Assembly: GCA_007244375.1 (NCBI GenBank)
Contig: SCVW01000015.1
Location: 1 to 64,000 of the forward strand
Direction of reading: 5' to 3'
From: Smithella sp.
Lineage (GTDB): Bacteria; Desulfobacterota; Syntrophia; Syntrophales; Smithellaceae
DNA length: 64,000 nt
Positions 27,339-38,027 of this stretch are shown one piece after another. The position numbers and the translations under genes were made by a program. The notes beneath the pieces are model-generated. The model saw nothing but the letters and a program-made list of their open reading frames with translations. It did no database searches and was not told where the DNA came from. Numbering within the stretch: position 1 is the stretch's first letter; every line of letters begins with the position of its first letter.

Positions 27339-28211
27339 ATGAAATCAATAAATAAAATCATGATCGAGCATGCTTTAAAGATAGCCCATGAGATAAAAGC
27401 CAACGCTCTTCTTGTATCTGTGGATGTCATCAGCGATACCAGCCTGATAACGGATGAAATAAAAAAGGACATGGCCTTTATCATTGTTTCGCGAGAAGAT
27501 GAAGTGGTATCTGAAGATATGAAGAAGAACGCTCATATATTATTGATTCCCAATGTTAATTTGACCCGTGTGGGAAAAATTAAAATTGCCATTGCCAAGG
27601 GAATAGTTCTGGGAATCCTGAAAAGAGGCGATAAAGTAGTTTGTTTAAGCGGGGTGCCAAGATTCGGTTATGCCGACAGTATTTTTGTAATTGATGTGGG
27701 AAGAGAGTTTGAGATTTTGACTTCCGATTTTATTAATGATGTAATTGAAAATGTTCGTCCGGAAGTTTTTAACGCTGTCTTGAATATTGCCTGTGAACTG
27801 GCTGCTCAGGGCAGAGAAGGCAAAAAGACAGGAACGATATTTGTTCTCGGTGATGATGAAAAAGTCATGCAACTTTCCCGGCAAATGATTATCAATCCGT
27901 TTTCAGGATATTCGGAAGAACAACGCAACATTTTAAATCCGGAACTGGAAGAAACCATCAAGGAGTTTTCCGCAATTGACGGAGCTTTTATTATCAATGA
28001 AAATGGTATGCTGGTGACCGCCGGGAGGCATCTGAGTGCCGCTCTGGATAGCAAGGATTTTCCGCCCGGCCTGGGCAGCCGTCATATCGCTGCCGCTGGT
28101 ATCACTAGTGTGACGAAAGCCGTTGCCATAGTAATTTCAGAATCTTCGGGAAACGTGACCGTTTTCAAAAACGGTAAGCTGTTTGTGACAATTGAAAAAC
28201 CGGTGGAGTAA
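27339..28211 (+). CDS. Diadenylate cyclase (DAC/DisA_N domain), DacZ-like
   Basis: Probable maker of the second messenger cyclic di-AMP. The C-terminal half carries the DAC domain with DGAFIINENGMLVTAGRHL and GLGSRHIAAAGIT. The DGA motif is intact; the usual RHR reads RHI, so activity should be tested. The N-terminal half (LKIAHEIKANALLVS, then KRGDKVVCLSGVPRFG) resembles the pyruvate-kinase C-terminal domain found in archaeal DacZ. It has no membrane segment. clpB starts 9 bases downstream, so the two are cotranscribed. Confidence 0.75.
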   Translation: MKSINKIMIEHALKIAHEIKANALLVSVDVISDTSLITDEIKKDMAFIIVSREDEVVSEDMKKNAHILLIPNVNLTRVGKIKIAIAKGIVLGILKRGDKVVCLSGVPRFGYADSIFVIDVGREFEILTSDFINDVIENVRPEVFNAVLNIACELAAQGREGKKTGTIFVLGDDEKVMQLSRQMIINPFSGYSEEQRNILNPELEETIKEFSAIDGAFIINENGMLVTAGRHLSAALDSKDFPPGLGSRHIAAAGITSVTKAVAIVISESSGNVTVFKNGKLFVTIEKPVE

Positions 28212-28220
28212 GAGGGGAGT

Positions 28221-30812
28221 ATGCGTTTTGACAAATTTACCTTAAAAGTTCAGGAAGCTCTTCAGGAGGCACAGTCTCTGGCCGGTTCTCTGGGACATCA
28301 ATCAATTGAGCCGGATCATCTGCTTGTTTGTTTCCTAAGACAGGAAGACGGGATTACCGGCGCTATCATCAATAAACTTAACGCTTTCCCTCAGAAGATT
28401 GAAAAGGAACTTGACAATCATCTTAGAAAACAACCGAGTGTTGGAGGTACCGGTGTCGGTCAGGTATATCTGAGTGGACGACTTAACAAAATATTTGACA
28501 AAGCAACGACTGAAGCAGCGCAGCTTAAAGATGAATATATAAGCGCCGAACATGTGCTTGTGGCCATTGCCGAGGAGAAGGAAGGTCAGGCCGGAAAAAT
28601 CCTGCGTCAGGCCGGGGTGACCAAAGATAATATTTTTAAGGTTTTGAAGGATATTCGCGGAAATCAGCGCGTGTCAGATCCGAATCCGGAAGGCAAGTAT
28701 CAGGCACTCGAACGCTACGCCAAGGACTTTAACGAACTGGCCAAGAAAGGGGCTTTCGATCCGGTTATCGGACGCGATGAAGAAATACGCCGGATAATGC
28801 AGGTGCTTTCGCGTCGTACAAAAAACAATCCGGTGCTGATCGGTGAACCCGGCGTCGGCAAGACGGCCATTGTGGAAGGTTTGGCTCAACGTATTGTTAA
28901 TGGCGATGTGCCGGAAAATTTGAAAAACAAGCGTGTTATCGGGCTGGACATCGGAGCACTGGTGGCCGGTGCGAAATACCGCGGTGAATTTGAGGAACGG
29001 CTGAAAGCAGTATTGAAAGAAGTAATCAGCGCCGAAGGTGAAGTAATTCTTTTTATTGACGAAATACATACCATGGTTGGCACGGGCGCTGCGGAAGGTT
29101 CGATGGATGCATCCAATATGCTTAAACCTGCACTGGCGCGTGGTGAGCTGCGCTGTGTGGGTGCGACAACACTAAATGAATATCGCAAGTATATAGAAAA
29201 AGACGCTGCTCTGGAGCGACGTTTCCAGCCGGTATTGGTCAAGGAACCGACGGTGGAAGATACAATCGCTATCCTGCGCGGTTTGAAAGAGCGATACTCT
29301 GTTCATCACCGGGTTGGTATCAAGGATTCGGCAATAGTCGCCGCAGCGACTCTTTCGAATCGTTATATAACCGACCGGTTTCTTCCGGATAAAGCCGTTG
29401 ACCTGATTGACGAAGCGGCGTCCCGTTTGAAGATAGAACTGGACAGCAAGCCTTCGGAGATTGACGCCATTGATAGGCGGATAATTCAGCTGGAAATTGA
29501 AAAGCAGTCTTTGAAAAAGGAAACGGATAAAACCGCCAAAGAGCGTCGCGACAAGATTGAAAAAGAACTTGCCGAACTTAAGTCCAAAGTTGATCAAATG
29601 AAGACACGCTGGTCGACAGAAAAAGATATAATCAATAAAATCCAGGATGCTAAAAAACAGATGGAGGCTTTGAAAATTGAAGAGGCCAATGCCCAACGAG
29701 AGGGCAATCTGGAAAAAGCTGCGGAAATCCGATACGGAAAATTGGTTTCCCTGGATAAAGATCTTCAGAAAGAGCAGAAAAAACTTGAAGAAATTCAGAA
29801 GAACAATCAGATGCTCAAAGAGGAAGTGGATGCGGAAGATGTGGCGGAAGTTGTTTCCAGTTGGACAGGTATTCCACTTTCCCGGATGATGGAGAGCGAT
29901 GTACAAAAACTGATACACATGGAAGAACGTTTGAAAATGCGGGTTATCGGTCAGGATGAAGGTATTGCAGTGGTTTCCTCGGCTTTGCGCCGGGCGCGTT
30001 CCGGTTTGCAGGATCCGAATCGTCCCATTGGATCGTTTATTTTTCTCGGACCGACAGGTGTCGGTAAAACCGAACTGGCGAGGGCTCTGGCGGAATTCAT
30101 GTTTGATAATGAACATGCTATGGTTAGAATCGATATGTCCGAGTATATGGAAAAACACGCTGTCGCCCGTCTGATAGGTGCTCCACCCGGTTATGTCGGT
30201 TATGACGAAGGAGGTTATCTAACTGAGGCTGTGCGACGCAAACCATACAGTGTTTTGCTTTTCGACGAAATTGAAAAAGCTCATCCCGATGTTTTTAATA
30301 TTTTGTTACAGATACTTGATGATGGTAGGCTGACTGACGGGCATGGGCGTACGGTTGATTTTAAAAATACAGTGGTAATTATGACGTCTAACGTAGGCAG
30401 TCAGTGGATTCAGGATCCCACATTGACTGACGAGGAAAAAAAGAACCGCTCATTGGAAGCGCTGCGGGCAACATTCAAACCCGAATTCTTAAACAGAATA
30501 GATGATACGATTATGTTCTCCGCGCTGAAGCTGGAAGATATTTACAGAATTGTTGATATTCAGATAGGGCTTATTAACAAACGGCTTAAAGAACGCAAGA
30601 TGAGCATTGAGTTGACAGAAAAAGCGAAAAACTATATAGCCGAGCAGGGCTACAGTCCTGTTTACGGCGCCCGGCCTTTGAAGCGTTCTCTGCAAAAACT
30701 CATTCTTGATACGCTGGCCATGGATATTCTGGCAAGTAAATTTGTTGAAGGAGATAACATTTTAATTGATATCTCCCAAAAAGGTGAAATAACTTTAACA
30801 AAAAAGCAATGA
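28221..30812 (+). CDS. clpB: ATP-dependent disaggregase ClpB
   Basis: Hexameric AAA+ chaperone that pulls proteins out of aggregates with DnaK. It is 863 residues with the full layout: N-domain ([18 protein letters not shown]), first AAA+ module ([23 protein letters not shown]), long coiled-coil middle domain (about 410-530, typical of ClpB), and second AAA+ module ([13 protein letters not shown]). The IGL/F ClpP-binding loop is absent, as expected. It lies between the diadenylate cyclase and htpX genes. Confidence 0.96.
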   Translation: MRFDKFTLKVQEALQEAQSLAGSLGHQSIEPDHLLVCFLRQEDGITGAIINKLNAFPQKIEKELDNHLRKQPSVGGTGVGQVYLSGRLNKIFDKATTEAAQLKDEYISAEHVLVAIAEEKEGQAGKILRQAGVTKDNIFKVLKDIRGNQRVSDPNPEGKYQALERYAKDFNELAKKGAFDPVIGRDEEIRRIMQVLSRRTKNNPVLIGEPGVGKTAIVEGLAQRIVNGDVPENLKNKRVIGLDIGALVAGAKYRGEFEERLKAVLKEVISAEGEVILFIDEIHTMVGTGAAEGSMDASNMLKPALARGELRCVGATTLNEYRKYIEKDAALERRFQPVLVKEPTVEDTIAILRGLKERYSVHHRVGIKDSAIVAAATLSNRYITDRFLPDKAVDLIDEAASRLKIELDSKPSEIDAIDRRIIQLEIEKQSLKKETDKTAKERRDKIEKELAELKSKVDQMKTRWSTEKDIINKIQDAKKQMEALKIEEANAQREGNLEKAAEIRYGKLVSLDKDLQKEQKKLEEIQKNNQMLKEEVDAEDVAEVVSSWTGIPLSRMMESDVQKLIHMEERLKMRVIGQDEGIAVVSSALRRARSGLQDPNRPIGSFIFLGPTGVGKTELARALAEFMFDNEHAMVRIDMSEYMEKHAVARLIGAPPGYVGYDEGGYLTEAVRRKPYSVLLFDEIEKAHPDVFNILLQILDDGRLTDGHGRTVDFKNTVVIMTSNVGSQWIQDPTLTDEEKKNRSLEALRATFKPEFLNRIDDTIMFSALKLEDIYRIVDIQIGLINKRLKERKMSIELTEKAKNYIAEQGYSPVYGARPLKRSLQKLILDTLAMDILASKFVEGDNILIDISQKGEITLTKKQ

Positions 30813-30831
30813 ATTAAGGAGGATTTAATTA

Positions 30832-31680
30832 ATGGGTAACTCGATAAAAACCGTTCTCTTATTGGGAGCGTTAACAGGATTATTAATGTTTATCGGCGGC
30901 GCGATAGGCGGTAGGGGAGGCATTTATATCGCTTTCATTTTTGCCGTGATATTAAATTTCGGCAGTTACTGGTTTTCCGATAAAATTGTTCTGAAAATGT
31001 ACAGGGCACAGGAAGTATCCGAAAGTGCAGCACCCGAGCTTTACAGTATAGTCCGCAATCTGGCTCTGAAAGCCCAGTTGCCGATGCCTCGCGTTTATAT
31101 TATTCCGGAAGAAACACCGAATGCCTTTGCTACCGGTCGCAACGCGAAGCATGCGGTTGTTGCTGTAACCGCAGGCATCATGCGTATCCTGAATAAAGAA
31201 GAACTTGAAGGTGTGATTTCTCATGAACTTTCACATATAAAAAACGGGGACATGCTTATTTCATCGATTGCTGCTACTATAGCAGGAGCAATCGCTATGC
31301 TGGCCAGCATGGCTCAGTGGGCGGCTATTTTCGGCGGTGCGCGCAGCGATGACGACGATAACGGAGGAATAATCGGTTTGATAGCAATGGCTATTTTTGC
31401 TCCTCTGGCGGCGGCAGTTATTCAAATGGCCATTTCGCGTTCCCGCGAATATCTGGCCGATGCCAGCGGCGCGAATATAACTAAAAATCCTTATGGCCTG
31501 GCTTCCGCACTGGAGAAACTTTCCAGGGCTTCACAAAAAATTCCGATGGATGCCAATCCATCAACCGCGCACTTGTTTATTGTCAATCCCCTTACAGGCA
31601 AATCGTTGATGAATCTTTTCAGCACTCATCCTCCGTTGGAGGATAGAATCGCCCGTCTGAGAAGTATGAAGCCGTATTAA
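30832..31680 (+). CDS. htpX: Membrane zinc metalloprotease HtpX (M48B)
   Basis: Inner-membrane protease that degrades damaged membrane proteins. It is 282 residues with two N-terminal helices, zinc motif HELSH (H131, E132, H135), two more helices, and the third ligand region [11 protein letters not shown]. It starts 20 bases after clpB with a GGAGG site, forming a protein-quality operon. The length is normal. Confidence 0.95.
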   Translation: MGNSIKTVLLLGALTGLLMFIGGAIGGRGGIYIAFIFAVILNFGSYWFSDKIVLKMYRAQEVSESAAPELYSIVRNLALKAQLPMPRVYIIPEETPNAFATGRNAKHAVVAVTAGIMRILNKEELEGVISHELSHIKNGDMLISSIAATIAGAIAMLASMAQWAAIFGGARSDDDDNGGIIGLIAMAIFAPLAAAVIQMAISRSREYLADASGANITKNPYGLASALEKLSRASQKIPMDANPSTAHLFIVNPLTGKSLMNLFSTHPPLEDRIARLRSMKPY

Positions 31681-31718
31681 GAAATAATTTTTTCTACAGC
31701 AGTAAGGAGAAGAATTAT

Positions 31719-32126
31719 ATGGAAGAAGAAAAAAAAGGTCCGGGATTTGTAGTAAAGGATAAACGTCTTTTTGATGAAGAGGGCAAAGAGCGTACGCAGG
31801 AAGAGAAGCTTTCTTCCTCTGCCGAAGAGAAGCCTTTGACAGGCAAAGAATCGCCAAATGAAAGTAAACAGGAATACGATTATCCGCAAGTGAACTTTAC
31901 AAATTTTGTCTTGTCGCTGAGTACTTCGGCTCTTTTTCATTTTGGAGATTTCCCCGAGCATGAAGGGGGAAAGACAGAAAAAAACTTGCCGGCAGCAAAA
32001 CAAACTATTGATATTCTGGATATGCTCAATGAAAAGACTAAAGGAAATCTCGATAAGAATGAAAGCAGTTTAATCCAGGGAGTTCTTTACGAACTGAAGA
32101 TGCGCTACGTTAAAGAAAAGGCTTGA
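31719..32126 (+). CDS. DUF1844 domain protein
   Basis: A 135-residue acidic protein. The first 60 residues are charged and low-complexity. The C-terminal part, with NFTNFVLSLSTSALFHFGD and AAKQTIDILDMLNEKTKGNL, is the DUF1844 domain. No function is known. The stop is one base before the ispE start, so the two are translationally linked. Confidence 0.85.
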   Translation: MEEEKKGPGFVVKDKRLFDEEGKERTQEEKLSSSAEEKPLTGKESPNESKQEYDYPQVNFTNFVLSLSTSALFHFGDFPEHEGGKTEKNLPAAKQTIDILDMLNEKTKGNLDKNESSLIQGVLYELKMRYVKEKA

Positions 32127-32127
32127 A

Positions 32128-32967
32128 ATGCACTGGATTGCACCGGCGAAAATAAATATTTTCCTGCGGGTTCTAAACAAACGTGCTGATGGTTACCACA
32201 ATATATTTTCTTTGATGAAAAAAATCACTCTTTATGATGAGCTGATTTTCTCGCCTCGTCCGAAGGGTATTGTTCTTCATTGCACCGGAATTAATTTACC
32301 GGTAAACGATAAAAATCTGGTAGTCCGTGCCGCTGGAGCTATCTTTGATTATTGTAATTACTCCGGTGGAATAGAGATTTCTCTTGACAAAAAAATACCT
32401 GTGACCGCCGGTCTGGGTGGGGGAAGTTCCGATGCCGCAACCACGTTAATGGCCTTAAATAAAATATGTTCTTTAAAACTGAAAAAAAATGAACTCATTA
32501 AAATTGGAGCAAAATTAGGGGCGGACATCCCTTTTTTTATCTTTGGAAACGCGGCTTTAGCATCGGGAATTGGCGATAAACTCAAACACTTACGACATTT
32601 ACCTCAAATAAATCTTCTTTTAATAAAACCCCCTTTCGAACTGCCGACAAAAACGGTTTATGAAAACCTCAATTTAAGATTGACAAGGTGGAAAAATAGT
32701 TATAGCATTCCGCAATTTTTGGTACTGGGCGACATTGTTCATTTATTACATAATGACTTGGAGTCAGTTTCGTTGGAGCTTCACCCGGAATTGGCTGATT
32801 TAAAGAAGATGTTGCTCAGACACGGTGCGCTTGGCGCATTGATGTCGGGTAGCGGACCAACAGTCTTTGGTGTATTTAGGAATGCAAAAGAGGCAAAACA
32901 GGCCCTGGAAGTTATAGAGAAAGAAGTTTCCAATCAATATCTGCTCTTTCTTGCCAAGTCTTTGTAG
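32128..32967 (+). CDS. ispE: 4-diphosphocytidyl-2-C-methyl-D-erythritol kinase
   Basis: Kinase of the MEP isoprenoid pathway. It phosphorylates CDP-methylerythritol with ATP in the cytosol. It is 279 residues with the GHMP signature PVTAGLGGGSSDAATTL, the N-terminal APAKINIFLRV and RADGYHNI, and the C-terminal ALMSGSGPTVFGVF. It is the usual neighbour of tRNA-Gln, prs, rplY and pth in this lineage. Confidence 0.95.
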   Translation: MHWIAPAKINIFLRVLNKRADGYHNIFSLMKKITLYDELIFSPRPKGIVLHCTGINLPVNDKNLVVRAAGAIFDYCNYSGGIEISLDKKIPVTAGLGGGSSDAATTLMALNKICSLKLKKNELIKIGAKLGADIPFFIFGNAALASGIGDKLKHLRHLPQINLLLIKPPFELPTKTVYENLNLRLTRWKNSYSIPQFLVLGDIVHLLHNDLESVSLELHPELADLKKMLLRHGALGALMSGSGPTVFGVFRNAKEAKQALEVIEKEVSNQYLLFLAKSL

Positions 32968-33022
32968 TTGTTGCATCTTCCGCCTAAGATTGTAAACGAT
33001 ACCCTTCTTCAAATAAGTAAAT

Positions 33023-33097
33023 TGGGGCGTCGTCAAGCGGTAAGACACAGGATTTTGGTTCCTGCATTCGGAGGTTCGAATCCTCCCGCCCCAGCCA
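33023..33097 (+). tRNA. tRNA-Gln (anticodon TTG)
   Basis: A 75-base cloverleaf with acceptor TGGGGCG/CGCCCCA, anticodon stem CAGGA/TCCTG around loop TTTTGGT (anticodon TTG, reads CAA), T-loop GGTTCGAATCC, and an encoded CCA end. It closely resembles other bacterial tRNA-Gln genes. Confidence 0.96.
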
Positions 33098-33121
33098 GTA
33101 AAATTGCGGAGAATTATTTAA

Positions 33122-34063
33122 ATGTTAGAAAGAATTAGAGTTTTTACCGGAAATGCCAATAAAGAACTGGCTGGAAAAATTTGTAACATATTAGGATTCC
33201 CGTTGGGTAAGGCCAATGTAACAACTTTCAGTGACGGGGAAACACGTGTTGAGATTGATGAAAATGTAAGAGGCATGGATGTCTTCATTATTCAGTCAAC
33301 TTGTCCGCCAGTGAATGTCACTCTGATGGAACTTCTGATTATGATTGATGCGATGAAAAGAGCTTCGGCGGACAGAATTACAGCCGTTGTTCCTTATTAC
33401 GGGTATGGCAGACAGGACAGAAAAGTCGCTCCGCGAGCTCCCATTTCAGCAAAATTAGTGGCGGATTTGATTACCACCGCAGGGGCCAACCGGGTTCTGT
33501 CCATGGATCTGCATGCCGGACAGATTCAGGGATTTTTCAATATTCCTGTCGATAATCTTTTTGCCACACCAGTGTTGCTTGATTACATGAAAAAGAATTA
33601 TCTCAATGACACCGTCGTTGTCTCGCCGGATACAGGAGGAGTGGAACGAGCCAGATCTTTCGGGAAAAGGCTGGGAGCATCTCTGGCGATTATTGATAAA
33701 AGAAGGGAAGGGCCCAACGAAGCCGAGGTAATGAATATCATCGGAAATGTTGATGGCAAAAGAGTGATTATTCTCGATGATATGATTGACACCGCAGGAA
33801 CAGTTGTTCAGGCTGCTACGGCCATGAAAGCGGCGGGTGCTCTGGAAATATGCGTTTGCTGCACGCACCCTGTTTTATCTGGCCCCGCGCTGGATCGGAT
33901 AGAAAACTCAGATATTAAAGAAATTATCGTCACCGATACAATCCCGCTTAACGACCGGGCGAAAAAATGCCAAAGAATAAAAGTAATATCGGTCGCCGGT
34001 CTTTTGGGCGAAGCCGTGCGCCGGATATACTACAACGATTCTGTGCATTCATTATTTATATAG
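33122..34063 (+). CDS. prs: Ribose-phosphate pyrophosphokinase
   Basis: Makes PRPP from ribose 5-phosphate and ATP for nucleotide, His and Trp synthesis. It is 313 residues with all family motifs: [10 protein letters not shown], the flexible loop [22 protein letters not shown], and the PRPP-binding [13 protein letters not shown]. It lies directly behind tRNA-Gln and 16 bases ahead of rplY. Confidence 0.97.
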   Translation: MLERIRVFTGNANKELAGKICNILGFPLGKANVTTFSDGETRVEIDENVRGMDVFIIQSTCPPVNVTLMELLIMIDAMKRASADRITAVVPYYGYGRQDRKVAPRAPISAKLVADLITTAGANRVLSMDLHAGQIQGFFNIPVDNLFATPVLLDYMKKNYLNDTVVVSPDTGGVERARSFGKRLGASLAIIDKRREGPNEAEVMNIIGNVDGKRVIILDDMIDTAGTVVQAATAMKAAGALEICVCCTHPVLSGPALDRIENSDIKEIIVTDTIPLNDRAKKCQRIKVISVAGLLGEAVRRIYYNDSVHSLFI

Positions 34064-34079
34064 AAATTAGGAGGAATAA

Positions 34080-34781
34080 ATGGAAGTAACCGATTTAGCG
34101 GCTCAAATCCGTAAAGAACACAAGAAAGGACCGGCGCGCCGTTTCCGGCAAAGTGGGTTAGTCCCGGCTGTTTTTTATGGACGCTCCGCCGAAAATATTT
34201 TGCTGACGGTAAAGAACGATGAACTCATTAGGCTGCACAAGGATAAAAAAGACCACGCGTTTATTAAACTGATAATTGATGATGGCAGCGCTAAAAAGAT
34301 AGAAAAACTGTCATTGATTAAAGAGTTGCAGGTTCAACCTTTGACGGGAAAACTGTATCATGCGGATTTTTACGAAGTAGATGAAAAACGCAAGATTACA
34401 ATGGATGTCTCTTTGCGTTTTATAGGCAAAGCTATCGGTGTGGAAAACGGCGGTGAGTTGCAGCATATAAAACGAGAAGTAAAGGTTTCTTGTTTGCCAT
34501 TGAATCTTCCTGATCATATTGATGTAGATGTAACTGCTCTCGATATCGGTGATTCTATAAAAATCAGAGATTTGAAGATTGCTGAAGGAATAACCGTTTT
34601 GGATCGTCCCGACACTGCCGTTGCCGCTGTTCAGGTAGTTAAAGTTGCTAAGATTGAGGAGCCTGCTAAAGAAGTTGCAGCAGAAGAGGGTGCCGCTGCA
34701 GTTGAAGGTGAAGCCCCGGCAGCAGGCGCAGCAGCTTCGGCAGATAAAGACAAAGAGAAAGAAAAAGAAAAGGGGAAATAA
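34080..34781 (+). CDS. rplY: 50S ribosomal protein L25/general stress protein Ctc
   Basis: Binds 5S rRNA in the large subunit. It is 233 residues: an N-terminal L25 domain (RKEHKKGPARRFRQSGLVPAVFYG), the C-terminal TL5/Ctc beta domain (LPDHIDVDVTALDIGDSIKI), and a low-complexity Ala/Glu/Lys tail. GGAGG precedes the ATG. It sits between prs and pth, the common order. Confidence 0.95.
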   Translation: MEVTDLAAQIRKEHKKGPARRFRQSGLVPAVFYGRSAENILLTVKNDELIRLHKDKKDHAFIKLIIDDGSAKKIEKLSLIKELQVQPLTGKLYHADFYEVDEKRKITMDVSLRFIGKAIGVENGGELQHIKREVKVSCLPLNLPDHIDVDVTALDIGDSIKIRDLKIAEGITVLDRPDTAVAAVQVVKVAKIEEPAKEVAAEEGAAAVEGEAPAAGAAASADKDKEKEKEKGK

Positions 34782-34879
34782 TTAATTTATAGGTAACTAT
34801 AGTATTCGGATAATGGAAAGTGCTTCCTTTTGATTTAATAAAAAATATTTTCCGACGCAATAGAGAGAGGGAGCAGATA

Positions 34880-35446
34880 TTGTACCTAATAGTTGGTTTG
34901 GGAAATCCTGGTAAACGTTATAAGTTTACAAGGCATAACGTCGGTTTTATGGTTTTGGAAAAACTTGCCACTCGGTGGGAGGTGGACTTAAAACAAAAAA
35001 GTTTCGATGCTCTTTGGAATAGAGGTAAAATTGCAGATAAAAATGTGATTTTGGCAATGCCTCAAACATACATGAATTTAAGTGGTAACGCGGTAAGAAG
35101 ACTGCTTGCTTACTTTAAAGGAGATGTGAACAAGTTAATAGTAATTCACGATGATCTTGATTTACCTTTTGGCACGGTTCGTCTCAAAACCGGAGGAGGA
35201 AATGCCGGTCATAAAGGGTTAATATCTGTTGCCAAGTGCCTCGGATCCGGTGACTTTATGCGGATAAGGCTTGGTATAGGCAAACCATCTGATAAATCCC
35301 GCGTTGAAAGTTATGTTTTAGAGAAATTTGAAACCGAAAGTTCAGCGTTGCTGGAATCAATTATTCAATTAGCTGCCGAAGCAGCTGCTGATATTGTTAC
35401 ATCAGGTATGCAGCAAGCTATGGCTAAATACCATGTAAAAATATAA
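34880..35446 (+). CDS. pth: Peptidyl-tRNA hydrolase
   Basis: Releases tRNA from dropped-off peptidyl-tRNA. From TTG 34880 the protein is 188 residues and begins with the canonical YLIVGLGNPGKRY. TRHNVGF holds the catalytic histidine, and MPQTYMNLSG and HDDLDLPFG follow. A GTG at 34820 would add 20 residues not found in the family; the TTG has AGAGGGAG before it. Confidence 0.92.
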   Translation: MYLIVGLGNPGKRYKFTRHNVGFMVLEKLATRWEVDLKQKSFDALWNRGKIADKNVILAMPQTYMNLSGNAVRRLLAYFKGDVNKLIVIHDDLDLPFGTVRLKTGGGNAGHKGLISVAKCLGSGDFMRIRLGIGKPSDKSRVESYVLEKFETESSALLESIIQLAAEAAADIVTSGMQQAMAKYHVKI

Positions 35447-35477
35447 AATATAAGGAATTAAAAAAGGAGGATGGATA

Positions 35478-37916
35478 ATGTTACAAAACAAAAGAAGTAT
35501 CAGTACATTTTTACTGAGCACTTTAATGTTCCTGCTCATGGCCGGTGCCGCATTTGCCGGTGAAGCTGACATTAAATTGCCAGATCTGACGCAAGTCAGC
35601 TTTTTAGGTGGCGCCCTTGCCGGGTTGACCATTCTTAATGCCGGATTAATCATCTGCTTAATCGGGATGGCTTTCGGTATCATGCAGTATGTGCAAACTA
35701 AGAATTTGCCCGCGCACAAAGCAATGCTGGATGTTTCCCAGACAATTTGGGAAACCTGCAAAACCTATTTGTTTCAACAGGGTAAATTTCTCGTCGCATT
35801 ATGGATCCTGATCGCCATTTGTATCGTTTACTACTTTGGCGCACTGCAGGGGAAAATAGTTTCGGACATTATTATTATTCTCATATGTTCGATTTTAGGT
35901 ATTCTGGGTTCTTATGCTGTCGCCTGGTTCGGTATCCGTATCAACACCGTGGCTAATTCCCGTGCTGCCTTTGCTTCTCTTAGCGGCAAGCCCTTGAACA
36001 TAGTAAATATTTGTCTGCGTTCCGGTATGAGCGTTGGACTTTTGCTGGTCAGCATCGAACTGTTCTTCATGATCATCATCCTGGCCTACATTCCGAAAGA
36101 GTTAGCCGGTCCTTCCTTTATCGGTTTTGCGATCGGTGAATCTCTGGGCGCTTCCGCTCTGCGTATCTGCGGTGGTATCTTCACGAAGATTGCCGATATC
36201 GGTTCCGACTTGATGAAAATCGTTTTCCATCTGCCGGAAGACGATCCCAAAAACCCCGGTGTTATCGCTGACTGTACCGGTGACAATGCTGGTGACAGCG
36301 TTGGCCCCACGGCGGATGGCTTTGAAACTTACGGTGTTACCGGCGTTGCCTTAATTGCCTTTTTGGCTTTGGCTCTGGCCAGCAATCCTGAAATGGGCGG
36401 CAAGTTGATTGTCTGGATTTTTGCTATGAGAATCCTCATGATTCTGACCTCTCTTGCTTCGTATTTTGTCAATGATATTATCAGCAAGTCAGTTTTTGGC
36501 GGCACAAAAGCATTTAACTTTGAACATCCCTTAACTAATCTGGTTTGGATTACATCTGTTGTTTCCATCGCGGTTACTTTCATCGCTAGCTATTATCTGC
36601 TTGGCGACCTCACCGAACCTTATTTGGGATTGTGGTGGGCACTTTCGGCTATCATAAGTTGCGGAACCATAGCTGGCGCAGTGATTCCGGAATTTACCAA
36701 AGTCTTTACCAGCACAAGTTCGCGTCACTGCGAAGAAGTTGTCAACGCTTCCAAGCAGGGCGGTCCTTCTTTGAACATTCTTTCCGGTCTGGTTGCCGGT
36801 AACTTCTCTGCTTTTTGGGAAGGTTTGACCATCATGGTTCTGATGTTGATTGCCTACTTGATATCCAAGAATCCGGCTGTTATGGCTTTGATGCCTCCGG
36901 CATTTACTTTTGCCGCTCCGGTTTTTGCCTTTGGTCTGGTCGCTTTCGGTTTCCTCGGCATGGGCCCGGTGACTATCGCGGTGGACAGCTTTGGGCCTGT
37001 TTCCGACAATGCGCAATCCATTTACGAATTGTCCTTGATTGAATCACGTCCCGACGTAAAAGAAATTGTGAAAAAAGAATATGGCATTGCACCTGATTTT
37101 GAAGCTGCCAAGCACTGCCTCGAATCTGCCGATGGCGCGGGCAATACTTTTAAAGCGACAGCCAAGCCCGTGTTGATTGGAACCGCCGTTGTCGGAGCCA
37201 CCACAATGGTTTTTGGTATCATTATTCTGCTCGAAGGTCTCTTCGGTAATGTTGTTGCCAGACTGTCTCTGGTGCAGCCGGAAATCATTATGGGCTTGAT
37301 CATGGGTGGCGCCGTAATTTACTGGTTTACCGGAGCATCCATCCAGGCAGTTACCACCGGTTCCTATCAGGCTGTTGTGTTCATCAAAAAGAATATCAAA
37401 CTGGATAAAGCGGAAGCTTCCATTGAAGACTCCAAGAAAGTCGTTCAGATTTGTACCCAGTATGCTCAGAAGGGTATGATCAACATCTTCATCGTGATTT
37501 TCTTCATGTGTCTAGCGCTGGCGTTCTTTAACCCCTACTTCTTCATCGGTTACCTGATCGGTATAGCTTTCTTCGGTCTGTTCCAGGCGATCTTCATGGC
37601 CAATGCCGGTGGTTGCTGGGATAACGGCAAGAAGATTGTTGAAGTTGACCTCAAGATGAAAAACACTCCGCTGCATGAAGCCAGCGTTGTCGGCGACACT
37701 GTCGGCGACCCCTTCAAAGACACCTCTTCGGTTTCTCTGAACCCGGTCATTAAATTTACGACTCTGTTCGGATTGCTGGCTACGGAAATCGCTGTGACCA
37801 TGACCAATCAGAATTTAAAGACTGGTCTTGCAGTAGCCTTCTTCCTGATTGCTTTAGTATTCGTATATCGTTCATTCTACAGTATGCGAATTTCCGAAGA
37901 AAAGCTTGACGGATAA
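35478..37916 (+). CDS. hppA: Membrane-bound ion-pumping pyrophosphatase
   Basis: Inner-membrane pump that uses PPi hydrolysis to move protons or sodium; valuable in energy-limited syntrophs. It is 812 residues with about 16 helices and a cleavable-looking leader (LMFLLMAGAAFA). Catalytic motifs are present: DIGSDLMK, LPEDDPKNPGVIAD, GDNAGD, CWDNGKK and GDTVGDPFKDT. The GNTFKATAK segment has lysine where potassium-dependent pumps have alanine, so it should be potassium-independent. It is a single transcript ending at a strong terminator. Confidence 0.94.
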   Translation: MLQNKRSISTFLLSTLMFLLMAGAAFAGEADIKLPDLTQVSFLGGALAGLTILNAGLIICLIGMAFGIMQYVQTKNLPAHKAMLDVSQTIWETCKTYLFQQGKFLVALWILIAICIVYYFGALQGKIVSDIIIILICSILGILGSYAVAWFGIRINTVANSRAAFASLSGKPLNIVNICLRSGMSVGLLLVSIELFFMIIILAYIPKELAGPSFIGFAIGESLGASALRICGGIFTKIADIGSDLMKIVFHLPEDDPKNPGVIADCTGDNAGDSVGPTADGFETYGVTGVALIAFLALALASNPEMGGKLIVWIFAMRILMILTSLASYFVNDIISKSVFGGTKAFNFEHPLTNLVWITSVVSIAVTFIASYYLLGDLTEPYLGLWWALSAIISCGTIAGAVIPEFTKVFTSTSSRHCEEVVNASKQGGPSLNILSGLVAGNFSAFWEGLTIMVLMLIAYLISKNPAVMALMPPAFTFAAPVFAFGLVAFGFLGMGPVTIAVDSFGPVSDNAQSIYELSLIESRPDVKEIVKKEYGIAPDFEAAKHCLESADGAGNTFKATAKPVLIGTAVVGATTMVFGIIILLEGLFGNVVARLSLVQPEIIMGLIMGGAVIYWFTGASIQAVTTGSYQAVVFIKKNIKLDKAEASIEDSKKVVQICTQYAQKGMINIFIVIFFMCLALAFFNPYFFIGYLIGIAFFGLFQAIFMANAGGCWDNGKKIVEVDLKMKNTPLHEASVVGDTVGDPFKDTSSVSLNPVIKFTTLFGLLATEIAVTMTNQNLKTGLAVAFFLIALVFVYRSFYSMRISEEKLDG

Positions 37917-37950
37917 GAGTTTGATAGTTTCACGTTATTAGTAATTAAAA

Positions 37951-37977
37951 AGCGCCTCAAAATGAGGCGCTTTTTTT
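37951..37977 (+). terminator. Rho-independent terminator after hppA
   Basis: AGCGCCTCA (37951-37959) pairs with TGAGGCGCT (37963-37971) over a 3-base loop, followed by a run of T. Confidence 0.93.
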
Positions 37978-38027
37978 GCCTATGTTAATGCCAAACTAGT
38001 TTGCGATTTAAAATGATCTTTTGAAAA

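Noticed and set aside
29172-30158. A 328-residue minus-strand frame
   Set aside because: It is fully antisense to clpB, with a composition expected of a shadow frame.
36531-37016. A 161-residue minus-strand frame
   Set aside because: It is fully antisense to hppA, without a start signal.
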